64,000 nucleotides of DNA from Hsuehochloa calcarea (GCA_036346395.1 CM070609.1:52152777-52216776), one strand, 5' to 3'. Positions 44,456 to 56,517 are shown, counted from the stretch's first letter. Numbers and translations are program-made. The notes: generated by a model not told the origin, from the letters alone.

Positions 44456-45058
44456 GGAGATTCTAGATGGTTCTCCTCTCTCACACGTGCATCCGGCAAT
44501 GAATTGATTACCTTTGGGGATGCTTCTACTGGGACCGTGAGAGCCAAGGGCACTGTGCGCGTCAACAACAAGTTCATGCTTAAGGATGTTGCTTTGGTAA
44601 GTAAGCTGAGGTATAATCTACTATATGTTTCTCAGCTGCTTGATGAGGGTCTAGAAGTATGGTTTAAAAGCGGTGAGTGTAGAGTTCTAAATTCCTCGGG
44701 TGAGCTTGTTTTTGAGATCTCTAGTGTTGAGAAGATCTTTTGTGCTAATTTCAGTATCTCCTCTGCTTCTAGTCCTAGATGTCTTATAGCTTATGATTCT
44801 CTTGATCTTATCTTGTGGCATCGTAGACTTGGGCATAAAGGCTTTGACAACTTGACTAGAGTCAGTTGCAAGGTGTTGATTAGAGGTTTGCCTAGGCTAA
44901 AGGCTATTAGAGATCTTGTGTGCTCACCCTGTAGACATGGTAAGATGGTTTCTGCTTCTCATCCATCTCTTACCTTAGTGATGGTGATGGACGAGTCAAA
45001 CACGCACTTAGACACTGTTGGTCCTTATAGAGTTCAGTCAGCCGGTGGGAAATAGTAT
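44456..45058 (+). pseudogene. Protease body and GAG-pre-integrase zinc domain of Copia-1
   Basis: An open frame of 201 codons (44450-45055). It reads WFSSLTRASGNELITFGDAS and VALVSKLRYNLLYVSQLL (protease body), then LILWHRRLGHKGFDNLTRVS and LVCSPCRHGKM, which is the HHCC module of copia integrase. LDTVGPYRVQSAGGK holds the first catalytic Asp. It ends in TAG at about 45054, where Copia-2 has TGG (KWYV), a G-to-A change. Confidence 0.87.
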
Positions 45059-46051
45059 GTGCTTGTGATTGTGGATGATTACTCCAGGTATTCTTGGGTT
45101 TATTTTTTGGCTTCTGAGGACGAGGCTTTTGGCTTCTTTAGAGAATTGGTCATTAGACTTGCTGTTGATCTTCCTGGAGCCTTGAGAGCCATTAGGAGTG
45201 ATAATGTGACAGAATTCAAGAATTCATCATTTTCTACTTTCTGCACTGATAGGAGAATTGAGCACCAGTTTTCATCACCCAGAGTTCCCCAGCAGAATGG
45301 TGTTGTAGAGAGGAAGAACAGGACCCTTGTAGAGATGGCTCGGACCATGTTAGATGAACATTCCACACCTAGGAGGTTTTGGGCTGAGGCGATCTCTACT
45401 GCTAGTTATATCTCTAATAGGGTTTTCTCGGGATCTGTGATTGGCAAGACTTCTTTTGAGCTTAGATTTGATCATAAGCCCAAAGTCTCTCATTTCAAGA
45501 TTTTTGGTTGCAAGTGCTTCATTCTTAAACATGGCAACCTTGATAAATTTGAATCCAGATGTTCTGATGGCATATTTCTTGGATATCCTGCTCATTATCG
45601 TGGCTATCGTGTATTTAATTTTGACACTAACAAAATTGTTGAGACTTGCGAAGTCACATTTGATGAGGCTAGTCCTGGTACTAAACCCGATGCTACAGGT
45701 ACACAGGTTCCTGACATTCGTGAAAGCATCTTCGTCGACGATGACTCTGAGGATGAGGACCCAATCCATCCTCCAGTCACATCTGAGATGGTTGGAGAGC
45801 CTGCTCCCACTATTCCAGCTTCAGCTGAGCAGCCTTCTCCTATATTCACTGACGATCTGAGTGGCTCTGTTCCTACCTCCACAACTCATGGGGTAGAGGT
45901 CACTTCTGCACCAGGAGCTCCTCTTCACATTCAGCGACGGCATCCACCTGAGCAGATGATTGGGGATCTTCAAGAGCGAGTCACTCGCTCTAGGTTTATT
46001 TCTCCTGATTCTCATGCACATTCTACTTTTGTCGCTTCTTTTGAACCCTGA
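45059..46051 (+). pseudogene. Integrase core of Copia-1
   Basis: A 330-codon frame begins VIVDDYSRYSWVYFL and carries the rest of the core: IRSDNVTEFKNSSF (Asp; most relatives have DNGTEF) and VPQQNGVVERKNRTLVEMAR with the catalytic Glu. FKIFGCKCFILKHGNLDKFE and an acidic linker follow. It then enters HPPEQMIGDLQERVTRSRF, the link to RT, and ends at a TGA (46049-46051). Integrase would join the cDNA to the host chromosome. The catalytic residues are present, but neighbouring stops make it inactive as a gene. Confidence 0.9.
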
Positions 46052-47050
46052 GATATCACCCATGCTTTATCTGATGCCTCTTGGGTCAATGTCATGCATG
46101 AAGAGCTTGAAAATTTTGAAAGAAACAAAGTATGGTCCTTAGTTGAGCCTCCTTCTGATTCTCATGTTATTGGGACAAAATGAATTTTTAAAAATAAGCA
46201 AAGTGAGGATGGGTTGGTTGTTCGCAATAAGGCTAGACTTGGAGCTCAAGGTTATTCCTAGGTAGAAGGCTTAGACTTTGAAGAGACCTTTGCTCCTATA
46301 GCCAGATTAGAAGTCATTCGCATTTTACTAGCATTTGCAACATCTAAGGGTGTCAAGTTTTTTCAAATTGATATTAAAAGTGTTTTCTTAAATGGTTTCA
46401 TAGAAGAAGAGGTCTTTGTCAAGCAACCTCCTGGTTTTGAAAATCATAAGTTCCCAAACCATGTTTTTAAACTCTCAAAAGCTTTGTATGGATTGAAGCA
46501 AGCTCCTAGAGCTTGGTATGATAGGCTTAAGAGTTTCTTGCTTGAAAATGATTTCAAAATAGGAATGGTTGATAAAACTTTGTTCACTCTCAGGCATGGC
46601 AGTGATTTCTTGTTGGTTCAGATTTATGTGGATGATATCATATTCGGTGGTTCCTCTCATGCTTTGCTGTATAGATTTTCAGATTCTACGAGCAGGGAGT
46701 TCGAGATGAGCATGATGGGAGAATTGACCTTCTTCCTCAGTCTTCAAGTCAAGCAACTGAAAGAAGGCACATTTATTCACCAAAGTAAGTACACAAAGGA
46801 CCTTCTTCGGCGCTTCGACATGGGAAGTAGTAGACCAATGTCTACTCCCATTGCCACAATCACCGTGCTGGACCCCGATGAGGATGGAGAGCCCGTGGAC
46901 CAGAAGGAGTACCGCGGTATGATAGGCTCCCTCCTCTACCTCACTGCGTCAGACCGGACATACAATTTGCAGTGTGTCAGTGCGCTCGCTTTCAGGCTTC
47001 CCTTTGTGCTTCTCATCGTCAAGCAGTTCGTCGCATCTTCAGGTACCTCC
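46052..47050 (+). pseudogene. Reverse transcriptase of Copia-1, four stops, cut by Copia-2
   Basis: The RT begins DITHALSDASWVNVMHEELE and has in-frame TGA at 46181 (K-W expected) and TAG at 46259 (S-Q expected), each a single transition. FAPIARLEVIRILLAFA, PPGFENHKF, LSKALYGLKQAPRAWYDRL and the catalytic YVDDIIFGGSSHAL (about 46624-46665) are clear, as are MSMMGELTFFLSLQVKQ and MIGSLLYLTAS. The frame degrades after about 46950 and stops at 47050, where Copia-2 begins. Confidence 0.88.
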
Positions 47051-47055
47051 AACAT
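47051..47055 (+). repeat. Left target duplication of Copia-2 (AACAT)
   Basis: AACAT precedes TGAAGGACC and is repeated exactly at 58152-58156 after GTCTCTCA. Confidence 0.9.
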
Positions 47056-48627
47056 TGAAGGACCGAAATGGCAACAGAGGGGGGTGAATGGTGCCTTAAA
47101 AATTAAGAACTCCCCTTTGCTGTATTTAAACAAACCTACAAAGCTCTCTGGAAATCTCAAGAAAAGAAGTGAAACAAAATCAGAGAACGAAAGCAAGCCT
47201 TGGGTACATTTTGTTCAAATCGGAAGTTCCGCGGTCAGTGCGGAAGTTCCGCTGTGAAGTTCCGATGTCGTCACGGAAGTTAGTTAGAATCGGAAGTTCG
47301 CACTCGGATGGCGGAAGTTCCGATTATCTGACAAGAACAGCGCCTTTGGACGATTCAAAATCCGAAATACTTTTGATTTGCTGCTCTTCTCTGGTCAAGT
47401 TTCACAGGACATCATCCTAAACAACACCTTGACCTTATTGAGAAGAAATTGCAGAGAAAGATCTATTAAACACCTCAAAATCGGATTTCTTGAATATTTG
47501 ACAAGAAAGACCAAAAACCAACAATAGCAAGATTCGTAGATTCTTGGCTTATGAAACTTTGAAGATAAGTTAGCAATATCATTAAGAGTCTAGATATCAA
47601 GTTTCATGCCATCTCACAAAAGAAATCACGAGATTCACCAAAAACCCTAGAAGTTCAACATAGAACACAGAGAGGAAGAGATGCATAATCAAAGAACCAA
47701 GACCTCAGAATTTCATTGATCGAAATAAAGGATTACAGAAGTAAACAGAGAGGAATGATTACAAGAAGTTCAGTTCATCCTCTCAATCTCAACAACTAAA
47801 GCTATAAAGCAAAACAACCTCTCCAAAGCCTCTTTAGCTAAAGCTAACCCTAATTTTTTTTCTCAAAAAGTCCAACCAAACAACCAGGGGTTCACCTCTA
47901 TTTATAGCCCTTGGCTAATGGGTCTCCAACCCGTTACGCCGGCTAAACCCTAACGGATCCCGCTTCCACTTGTGCCGCCTTGCGAAATTAACCTTTCGCC
48001 CCTCGCACACCTTCTGGAAGGTCCCGCATTCCTTGTTGTCCACGACTCGCAACCGCCTCGAGTTCACGCCGTCTTCGACACACCTTGACCGTTCTGACCT
48101 TAACGCCGCCTGCGTCTAGTCCGGTCTCCACGTGTCTCGCCACGACTCCGTCTCGATGCCCTGCAACCAGTACAACCAAGAAACACATCACATAGCATTG
48201 CTCAAGATAATATAATCATCATTTGCATTTAACTCAAACTCATTCACAACTCAAAATCAAAACTATCCTTTCTGCACAGTTCTGCCCACAATCGGAAGTT
48301 CCGCACTTACCATTGCGGAAGTTCCGATTGTCGGAACGTCCGCACTCCCAGATTGGAAATTCCGATTTTCGTCACAGCAGAAGACAGTTGTCAGGTTTAT
48401 CGGAAGTTCCGCGTTCCCAGGAGCGGAAGTTCCGATTATCGACACACCAAAACACAAACGTCAGGATAATCGGAAGTTCCGTTTTACCAGATTCCAAAAC
48501 CGGAAGTTCCGCTCAGTACAGAAACAACTTGGCAGCAGCGCAAACGCGATGAATCCAATCACAAACTATTCAACATAGCGTCAAATACTCATCACTCGAA
48601 AGGGGACCCTACTCACATGGTGTCTCA
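47056..48627 (-). repeat. 3' LTR of Copia-2
   Basis: 1572 bp. TATAAATA (minus) is at 47899-47906. CGGAAGTTCCG-type palindromes form two clusters, at 47220-47330 and 48290-48520. No gene. It is about 60 bp shorter than the 5' LTR, the loss lying in the palindrome clusters. Confidence 0.9.
47899..47906 (-). promoter_or_regulatory. TATA box, Copia-2 3' LTR
   Basis: TATAAATA on the minus strand in GGGCTATAAATAGAGG, kept at 57392-57399 in the 5' LTR. A strong plant core promoter match. Confidence 0.65.
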
Positions 48628-50383
48628 ATCTCCCCCTTGATGAGTATATTGACAAACACGAAAAAAACATATAGATGAGTTTGTGATAAAGACCAAACAT
48701 GGTCTAATCAAGGAGACAAGAAGGCTCAAGACCATGTTTGTCAAAAGAGAACGACTGAAGCTTGAAATGAAAGAGCAAATTTTTTTTTCTGCAGAGCTCC
48801 AGAAGACTAGCAAATTTTTTCTGCAGAGCTCCAGAAGACTTTTTTTTAAACTAACTTCTCCCCCTTTTGGCAATAAACACATCAAGAAGTGTTAAAGAGA
48901 GGAAATGACTATATGATATTCATTTTAAGCCTTAGGAGCCATGAAGATTATCCAAAATGACTATAAGAGAATTACACCAAGCCATAACACATAAGAATGC
49001 TATCAAGATCATGACAATTGATGTATAGCATAGCTAAGACAGGAAATCCATAATCTGAGAATTGGTCCAATTCTTTAGCATGTCAAATAAACCAAGATTA
49101 TAGTCTAGCTAAAGGTATCCAAGGATGATACAAGCCATATCAAATACTCTAAGTGGAACCAAGAAGCATAATATTGAACAGTTTAGAGTGCTATCAGTTG
49201 TAAGAAAGACTCATTTGATCAAGTACTTGGTCTGTTTGAAGATAAGCAATTTTAGCACAAGTTTCTTTTTCTGGAAACATAATTATGGCTTTATCTTAGT
49301 AAAGCAAGTCCTGGACTAGGTGCCATCCACAACTGCCTCCTAAGCTTCAACCATTTATCAAATATTAACCATGTGCTAGATCCCAAGCCTTATGCGACCA
49401 CTCCAAGCAACAGACTTAAGGAAGTGATCTTAGGTCATCCAAGACTCCCCGTGAGTTCATACCTAGTGCAATGGCAAGCAGTCTCATGAGAAAGAGTTGG
49501 TGAGATCAGTTTTTTCGCACAAAAGAGATCATTTTTTCTTGTAAACTTTTGACCAAAGATTTAAAGATAAGTCATGTTTCTTAAAGAACTGACATAGCTT
49601 AATCTAAAGTTCAATAGAGATTCAGGACTCAACTCAGCCTACTTGACATGACGAAAATCATAAAAGGATAACTTCAACAGACTAGTCTCAAGAGCTATCA
49701 TGACAAGATTTTAGTTCAAGTTGAGCAATTTTAGTCACCTTAACATGGCAAAGACTAAACTACACATCAAACGTCATGATAAATCTAGCAGTTTAGCATA
49801 AATCATGGCAAGATGTAAAACCGTGAAAACAGATCATAAGGGATAATAAACAATGCTCCATGTAATTTTATTATAATGCAAGATGAAATGCAGGATGAAA
49901 AAAAAACAGAATCCCTTCAGAATGATATGCACTTTTTAATTCAGGTTGAGTTATGACAAATTAAAGAACTAGAAGAATCAAGATGAACTCCCCCTGAACC
50001 AAAAGAACAAAAGCGAGAAATTGATAAGAGAAACAGAAAAGGCAGTCCTTAGAGCATAGATAAGAAATAGAGAATACTATAGCTCAGACTGATTCTTATC
50101 TACCCCATATGATTCCAGGACTATCAGTTGATCAACTAACACACTAAGGAGCAAACACTGTCCTTGTCTACCCAAGGGTGGCCCGACCCTCGCTAGAACC
50201 TATAAGAAGTGAGTAAGCTCAACTTAGAGAGAGGAGAAACAGCTAATAAACAACATCCTAGAAGCACAAGATAAGAATTAGCAGTCAAAGTAACTTGGCA
50301 AGAGAACCACTCTAACCTATGCTGGAAGGACTTAGACCCAAAGCACTTAAATGAAATGCAACCAGAAAAGAGAAATAACATAA
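48628..50383 (-). other. Non-coding 3' tail of Copia-2 with polypurine tracts
   Basis: 1.76 kb between RNase H and the LTR without a coding frame above about 70 codons. Purine tracts on the minus strand lie next to the LTR (ATCAAGGGGGAGAT, 48641-48628), at 48872-48858 (CCAAAAGGGGGAGAAG) and just after pol (GAGGGGGAGCTTG, about 50405-50390). Parts align with the tail of Copia-1 (for example ATGGCTTGGTGTAAT). No env-like frame is visible. Confidence 0.75.
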
Positions 50384-51009
50384 TTAAAATATAATACAGT
50401 AGTAAAGCACAAGCTCCCCCTCACAACAGTCCATAAGGACAAACCACCCCAAGCTCTCCCCGCAGAGCTGAAAACCGAGAGCTGTCCAAAGGCTTGGTGA
50501 AGATGTCGACCAACCGTGATCACTCTCCTGGCGAAGCACAATGTCACCCTTCTCTACATGGTCTCGAAGAAAGTGATATCTGATATCAATATTCTTGGTC
50601 CGAGAATGTTGTACTTGGTTCTTGGCAATGCAAATCGCAGACATGTTATCACAAAAGAGTGGAACACGGTCGATTACTAACCCAAAGTCCTGCAAGGTCG
50701 AGACCATCCAAAGCACTTGGCTCTGAAGTAGGCTGCGACAGAACGCTCGGCCTCTGCAGTGGACTGTGCAACACCAGACTACTTCCTTGAAGACCAGGAG
50801 ACAAGAGAAGTGCCAATGAATTGGCAAGTGCTAGAAGTGCTCTTCCTATCTATCCTACAGCCAGCGAAATCTGCATCGGAGAAGGCTCTAAGAGATAGAC
50901 AAGAAGAGGAAGAGTACCAGATACCATAGTCAATGGTAGCTCGAAGGTACCGAAAGATGCGCTTCACGCTTTGGCGGTGGGATCTGTGAGGAGAAGCTGA
51001 ATCGAGCAC
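50384..51009 (-). pseudogene. RNase H of Copia-2
   Basis: Two frames. 51009-50779 carries HRQSVKRIFRYLRATIDYGI, then SLRAFSDADFAGCRIDRKST and GTSLVSWSSRK. 50827-50384 carries SQVLWMVSTLQDFGL, VPLFCDNMSAICIAKNQVQH and KNIDIRYHFLRDHVEKGDIV. The catalytic acidic residues (SDAD, AEAE-side, CDN) are mostly recognisable, but the AEAEYVA block is in a third frame. The ADIFTKAL terminus is also shifted. Confidence 0.85.
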
Positions 51010-52264
51010 AAAGACATACAGAGAAATGTATGTCTGGTCTCGAGGCTGTGAGATACAAGAGAGAGCCTATCATGCTTCTGAACTCCTTCTGATCTACTGG
51101 CTCGCCGTCTTCATCTGGGTCGAGTGAGGCTGTAGAAGCCCTTGGAGTTGACACTGGCTTGCCATCACTCATGTCAAAGCGTCTCAGGAGATCACGAGTG
51201 TACTTGCCTTGGTGCAGAAAAGTACCTTCCCGAGTCTGTTTGATTTGGAAGCCAAGGAAGAAACTCAACTCGCCCATCATGCTCATCTCAAACTCTGAGC
51301 TCATGACATCCGAAAATTTAGAGACGAGAGCATGCGAGGAGCCACCAAAGATAATGTCATCCACATAAATCTGGACGAGCAGAAGATCAGTGCCAAGACG
51401 GTGCATGAACAAGGTCTTGTCAATTTTACCCATTTCAAAATCATGACTCAACAGATAGGACTTAAGCCTTTCATACCAGGCTCGAGGAGCTTGGTTAAGT
51501 CCATAAAGAGCTTTTGAAAGCTTGAAGACATGATTAGGGTACTTGGGGTTTTCAAAACCTGGGGGCTGTCTGACATAGACTTCTTCCTCAATTAGTCCAT
51601 TGAGAAAGGCACTCTTGACGTCCATCTGGTAAAGCTTGAAGCTCTTAGAAGCTGCAAAGGCTAGCAAGATTCTAATAGCTTCAAGTCTAGCTACAGGGGC
51701 AAAAGTCTCCTCAAAATCGAGACCCTCAACCTGGGAGTAACCCTGAGCTACCAGTCTCGCCTTGTTTCGAATGACTACCCCATCTTCGCTTTGCTTGTTC
51801 TTGAATACCCACTTGGTCCCAATGATATTGTGACCTCGAGGGGGCTCAACAAGCGTCCAGACCTTGTTTCTTTCAAAGTTCTCTAATTCCTCATGCATGA
51901 CATTGATCCATGATTCATCAGAAAGAGCATGACAAACGTCTTTAGGCTCAAATGAGGCAACAAAGGCAGAATGGAGACAGAAGAGAGACATGCCAGTTTT
52001 TGAACGAGTGACTCGCTCAAAAAGATCTCCAATGATCTGCTCTGAAGGATGGTCCTTTTGAATGTGTCTAAGAGGTCCAGGGTGAGATGAAGAAGTGGCC
52101 TCTATCTCATGAGCAGATGAGATAGGGACATAGCCACTAGCTTCAGAAGAAGCAGAAGGTAAGGGCTGATCTCCTCGAGGTGCGGTGGAAGAAGGCACCT
52201 CATGAGTAGGAGAAAGAACTGGATCAGGTAGACAACCCTCATCTCCGTCCTCCTCATCATCCAC
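51000..52264 (-). pseudogene. Reverse transcriptase of Copia-2, 444-codon open frame
   Basis: The frame 52264-50930 begins in the acidic linker (DDEEDGDEGCLPDPVL). It includes EQIIGDLFERVTRSKTGM, VMHEELENFERNKVWTLVEP, KWVFKNKQSEDGVVIRNKAR, FEETFAPVARLEAIRILLAF, MDVKSAFLNGLIEEEVYVRQ, LSKALYGLNQAPRAWYERL and the catalytic YVDDIIFGGSSHAL. It ends SMIGSLLYLTASRPDIHFSV and then runs out of frame. All RT motifs are intact. This is the longest uninterrupted enzyme frame in the window. The 5' end is joined to integrase by a shift near 52260. Confidence 0.92.
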
Positions 52265-53180
52265 AAAGATGGACTCGATGCTCTAGAGAACACGAGATAT
52301 CGGGCCTAGTCCTGGTGGCCTCATCGAAGGTCACCTCCTGAGTTTCTACCATTTTGCTAGACTCGCAGTTCCAGACTCTATAGGCACGAGAAGAAGTCGA
52401 GTAACCCAGAAAGATCCCATCACAAGATCGTGACTCGAACTTATCTAGGTTCCCAGACTTCAGAATAAAACACTTGCAACCAAACACACGAAAATGCGAG
52501 ACACTGGGCTTTCGCCCATATCTCAACTCATAAGAAGTGCGATGCAAGAGTGCCCTAAGAAAAACTCTGTTTGAAACATGGCATGCAGTGGCAATAGCCT
52601 CAGCCCAAAACTTCCTAGGTGTAGAATATTCATTGAGCATTGTCCTGGCCATCTCGACCAAGGTACGGTTCTTCCTCTCCACAACGCCATTCTGCTGAGG
52701 GACGTGCAGAGAGGAGAACTGGTGCTCTACACCTGTCTCACCACAGAAACTCTCAAAGTAGGAATTCTTGAACTCGGTGCCATTATCACATGGTGCTCGT
52801 AATGCACCTAGGAGCTCAACAGAAAACCTACTAAAAAGACCACGAAAATGTGTAAATGTCTCATCCTTCGAGGCTAAGAAAAACACCCAAGAGTACCTCG
52901 AGAAGTCATCTACCACAACAAGAACATACCACTTCCCTCCGGCTGACTGCACTCGAGTTGGGCCAACTGTATCCATATGAAGCAGTTGTCCTGGTGCATC
53001 GATCATTGTCACTATGACTGGAAAGTGAGAAGCGGCAACCATCTTGCCGTGCCGGCATGGAGAGCAAACTAGATCCTTGACCATCTTGAGTTTCGGCAAA
53101 CCACGAATGAGATCGTGGCCGCTAACTCGGGTCAAATGATCAAAGCCTATATGACCGAGTCTCCTATGCCAGAAGGTCAA
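52257..53180 (-). pseudogene. Integrase of Copia-2
   Basis: A 307-codon frame: WHRRLGHIGFDHLTRVSG and LVCSPCRHGKM (zinc module), HMDTVGPTRVQSAGG (first Asp), VVVDDFSRYSWVFFL, CDNGTEFKNSYF (second Asp; the preceding RSD is altered), VPQQNGVVERKNRTLVEMAR (Glu), FRVFGCKCFILKSGNLDKFE and DGIFLGYSTSSRAYRV. The three catalytic residues remain. The frame ends near the linker to RT by a small shift. Confidence 0.9.
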
Positions 53181-53785
53181 ATCACGGGATTCAGAAGCAA
53201 TTAAACACCGAAGAGGATCACCAGAAGACTGAGGAAAATCAGCACGAAAGATCCTCCCATAACGAAATCCATAAACTAGACTACAGAAGAATCAAAAATT
53301 TTGCAATTGTTTTTCTTAAAACTCACCTCGAAATCATCATCGGTGGTCGAGAGGCGGCAGATTATCTGCAGCTTACTTACTAAGGCAACATCTTTCGAAT
53401 AAATGAATCATTAATGCGCAGTACCTTTAGCAATGGCGCCCAAACGAAGCATCTCCAAAAGTGATCGTCTCATCACCTGGAGCACGAGCTAGGGAAGAAA
53501 ACCAATGAGAATCTCTGGTCATATGGCGAGAACAACCAGAGTCTACAAGCCAAACTTTTCCCTTCCCTGCCCGACGAACCTGAGTCAAACAGAGAGTAAA
53601 GTCTCGATCTTGGGGTGAATCAGCGGTGATTTTGGCACCCAATCTTGAGTAACACGTCGAGCAGATGAAGTAGTCAAGCAAGACCGACCTCTATCTACCC
53701 TCGCTCTCGTCACTCAACGAACGGAAGGTGCGTATGCGGACACGAAGCTATTCTTGAATCCACCGCTATGGAAGAGCGATTGAAT
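53181..53785 (-). pseudogene. Protease of Copia-2
   Basis: The frame 53681-53427 carries GKVWLVDSGCSRHMTRDS (DSG active site), HWFSSLARAPGDETITFGDA. The protease body between about 53426 and 53181 is broken into small frames (VALVSKLQIICR-like and RILNASGE-like remnants). It would mature the polyprotein. Confidence 0.8.
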
Positions 53786-54172
53786 TACGGCAACATGTTG
53801 ATCTCGCCATGGTAGCCATCTCGAAAGGGAAACTGAGATCTACCCTCAACACGACGGAAGTCATGACCAAAGGGAGCATGAGGACGAAAATAAGAAAACT
53901 CAGAAAAACCAAGTCCTCGATGCTGCCCTAAATCATCAGCTGTAGCAAACCTAGACCTCATGTTAGTCTTAATTGCACTCATGGCCTGAGGCTGACCCTG
54001 AATGCGCCTAAAGGACTCAACACGATCTCTACGCGCGATCTTGGCGCGCCTGAAGCAATGATCAAACAAGTGTCCATCCTTCGGCGGAAGGTGCAATGAT
54101 ACCATATACGAGAGGCCAAGCTGCGCAGTAGAATCACCTTCTTTGTCGTGAGATCCTTTGAATAAAACCCGC
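53786..54172 (-). pseudogene. Second Gag knuckle and basic linker of Copia-2
   Basis: Fragments read KDGHLFDHCFRRAKIARRDR (second half of a CCHC knuckle; its two first Cys lie in another frame near 54110), then an Arg-rich linker (MRSRFATADDLGQHRGLGF). This matches the order in Copia-1 (32270-32354 and 44011-44325). Confidence 0.65.
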
Positions 54173-55537
54173 TTATTTAAAATTGACTTTCTCAGTCCTG
54201 GACTTAGTTTTGATCACACCTGGTGCTATGGTTCTGAGCACGACAGGTGGATGCTTCCTCATGTCCTCATAGAAATCATATCCTAGACCCTGATTAAATA
54301 TGCAAATCTTAGATTGATCTAAAATGAGGTTGAGCTTCTTCTTGCCTCCTACAAACCTCTCAAGAGTGTTCATAAGATACTGACACTCCCGAAAAAGAGA
54401 GGTGCAAGAAGAGCAGGGGGAAGAAGGGACAGCAGAAGATAAGGGAGCAGAAGGAGAACCAATAGCAGAGGAGAAATTTGCTTGTGAATGCACAGCCGAC
54501 TCTGAGGGAACAGTCCTACTACTAGCCAGTTGGTTCACGTCGCTAGGCGTCTCTACCACACCCTCATGCTTCTTCCCAGCATACACATTACAAGCAGATG
54601 ATTGTTTTTCTAGAAGGTCCTTAGTTAGCTTCACATATTTTTCATCTAGAGCAATCAATTCATATTTTAGTTTGTTACAATGATTGCATGGTGAGCTAAC
54701 AGGGTCTTTAGAAGCAAACTTGGCCAATTTGTTATTTTCATCAACTAGTTCTTGAAACTGTTTGGAGACAGATTCAAGTTCAGCAGTAAGTTTGGGACAA
54801 TTCATACATGAAGCAATGGGCTCAAGAAGGAAAGCTTGTAACTCAGTGATTTTATGGTCTGCCCGTTTTAGATTCATCTTCAGATTATTACAGCTTTCAC
54901 AAATCTCGGGCAGATCAAGCAACATGGTATAAAGACCTTTAAAGGCATTGTCCTTATCCTCACATGAGGTGCAAGAAGTAGTCTCTACACTAGTCGATGA
55001 AATTGGTGCTACCCTACTCATTTCTAGTTCAGTAAGCATACTAGCATTCTTCACCTTAAGTTTATCAAGCTCAGAAGTCAGACTATCATGCGAGGTCCTT
55101 AATTTCTCCATGTCACCAATCAAGACACAGCATGTATCACAATCATCACGGGAGGAAGCAGATCTAAGTGAAGTAAGCTCCCGTGATTGTCTATCTACTT
55201 CCTTCTCAAGATCACCAACCCTAGCTCTAGATCTAGCATAAAACTTTCCTAGCTTAAGAAATGCATCATTGAGCTGGTCGTAGGAGGGACCTACCTCATC
55301 AGAGTCGTTGTAGAGCTCGCTGTCGCTGACGTCGGTCCCGTTGGCCATGAAGCACATGTCGATGAAGTCGTCACCGTCCTTGGGATCTTGATCATCCTTG
55401 CCTTCGTCGTCACTCCATCCCTCCACGTCGCTGAAGTTGAGGTCGTCGAAGGCGGTGAGGACGCGATGGAAGAGCTTCTTGGCCTTCCCAAAGTTGTGAA
55501 ACTTCTTCTTGTCTTGAGCAGGTGCTGAGGGCTTCAT
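54173..55537 (-). pseudogene. Gag of Copia-2, CxxC coiled-coil region, 454-codon open frame
   Basis: A long open frame starts MKPSAPAQDKKKFHNFGKAK. An acidic stretch occupies residues about 35-85, followed by Lys/Glu/Leu-rich helix to about residue 310. Six CxxC pairs punctuate it: residues 133, 189, 213, 244, 284 and 375 mark the first Cys. The end, NLILDQSKICIFNQGLGYDF, matches Copia-1. The first Met is only the first ATG of this frame; upstream sequence continues Gag in another frame, so it is a part of Gag. Function is not known; the paired Cys could bind zinc or form disulfides and link Gag helices. Confidence 0.8.
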
Positions 55538-56461
55538 GTTGCGGTTCTTGTCGATGTAGTCGTTCTTGCCCGAACCGCCGTAGTCGCCTTTGCCCTTCCC
55601 GGCTTAGGGCGGTTGCTCGGATGTGGTTGGGGCCACCACACTCGAAACAAATCACGGGTCCTCCTCTTCTTCCATCCCTCCTTCTCTTAAAAGCATGGGA
55701 AAACTTCTGAGCTAGGAGGGCTAGTTGCTCATCGACAAGTTTGCTCTAAGCGATCATCGTTATGTCACGAGAGCGACCAGGAGAAAGCGCAGTTTAATCG
55801 AAGAAGATCCAGAGGTGGGATCGGTGACTAAGGCCATCGACTGTGACTTCAACCTTCGAGAGACTATGTCAATCTCGTGAGTCTTGAGGCGCGAGTAAAG
55901 TGCATCAAGAGTCAAAGTCGAGAGGTCCGTGGTATCCTTGATGGTAGTCACCTTCATCTCCCAAACGCGCAATTCAAGAGCTACGAGCATCTGACGAGCA
56001 TTGTCCGAGTCAGGGTATGTAAGACCAACCGCTCGGAGGTTACTCAAGATCTTGTGAAAACGCGCAAAGCACTCATCAAGGGACTCGCCAGCGAGCATTT
56101 CAAACTTGTTGTACTCTCGCTTGAACTAGTCCTGTCGAACTGTCTTGATCTGGGTGGTACCCTCATGGTAAGCGTCGAGGGTCACCCAGATGTCGAAAGC
56201 CTACGTCAGATGTGAGATGCGATCAAACTCGCTTCGGCTCAAACCTTGGATTATAATGTTCCTTGCCTTTGCATTGGCCTCAACATCGGGCATGTTTCCC
56301 ATATTGATGTTTTCATCGGCAGGAACAGCGAATCTGACCTTCACCTTCCGCCAGATGGCACACCCCTGAGCGTGGATGTATGTCTCCATTCGGCTCTTCC
56401 AGAAAGGGTAATCCAGGCCATCAAACACGGGAGGCTTGGTGGAATACTTGTCCGTTGCCAT
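55538..56461 (-). pseudogene. Gag of Copia-2, N-terminal domain and first knuckle
   Basis: ATG 56461 opens MATDKYSTKPPVFDGLDYPF, WKSRMETYIHAQGCAIWRKV and ARNIIIQGLSRSEFDRISHL. The domain continues in another frame as MLAGESLDECFARFHKILSN and TLTLDALYSRLKTHEIDIVS (56098-55760). The knuckle reads CFECGGPNHIRAT at 55654-55615 and is then out of frame before its last Cys. This is the copia Gag domain, present up to the CCHC. At least three frameshifts lie between 56200 and 55540. Confidence 0.83.
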
Positions 56462-56502
56462 GGCTCACAGACCGGTTAAAGATCTATTGAAAAGAGCTAA
56501 CC

Positions 56503-56516
56503 GGCTCTGATACCAA
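56503..56516 (-). other. Primer-binding site of Copia-2
   Basis: TTGGTATCAGAGCC on the minus strand, next to the 5' LTR end, fits initiator methionine tRNA exactly. Confidence 0.9.
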
Positions 56517-56517
56517 T

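Noticed and set aside
48280..48520. CRISPR-like repeats (CGGAAGTTCCG with spacers)
   Set aside because: Units are 11-bp palindromes with irregular spacing inside a plant LTR, without leader or cas genes.
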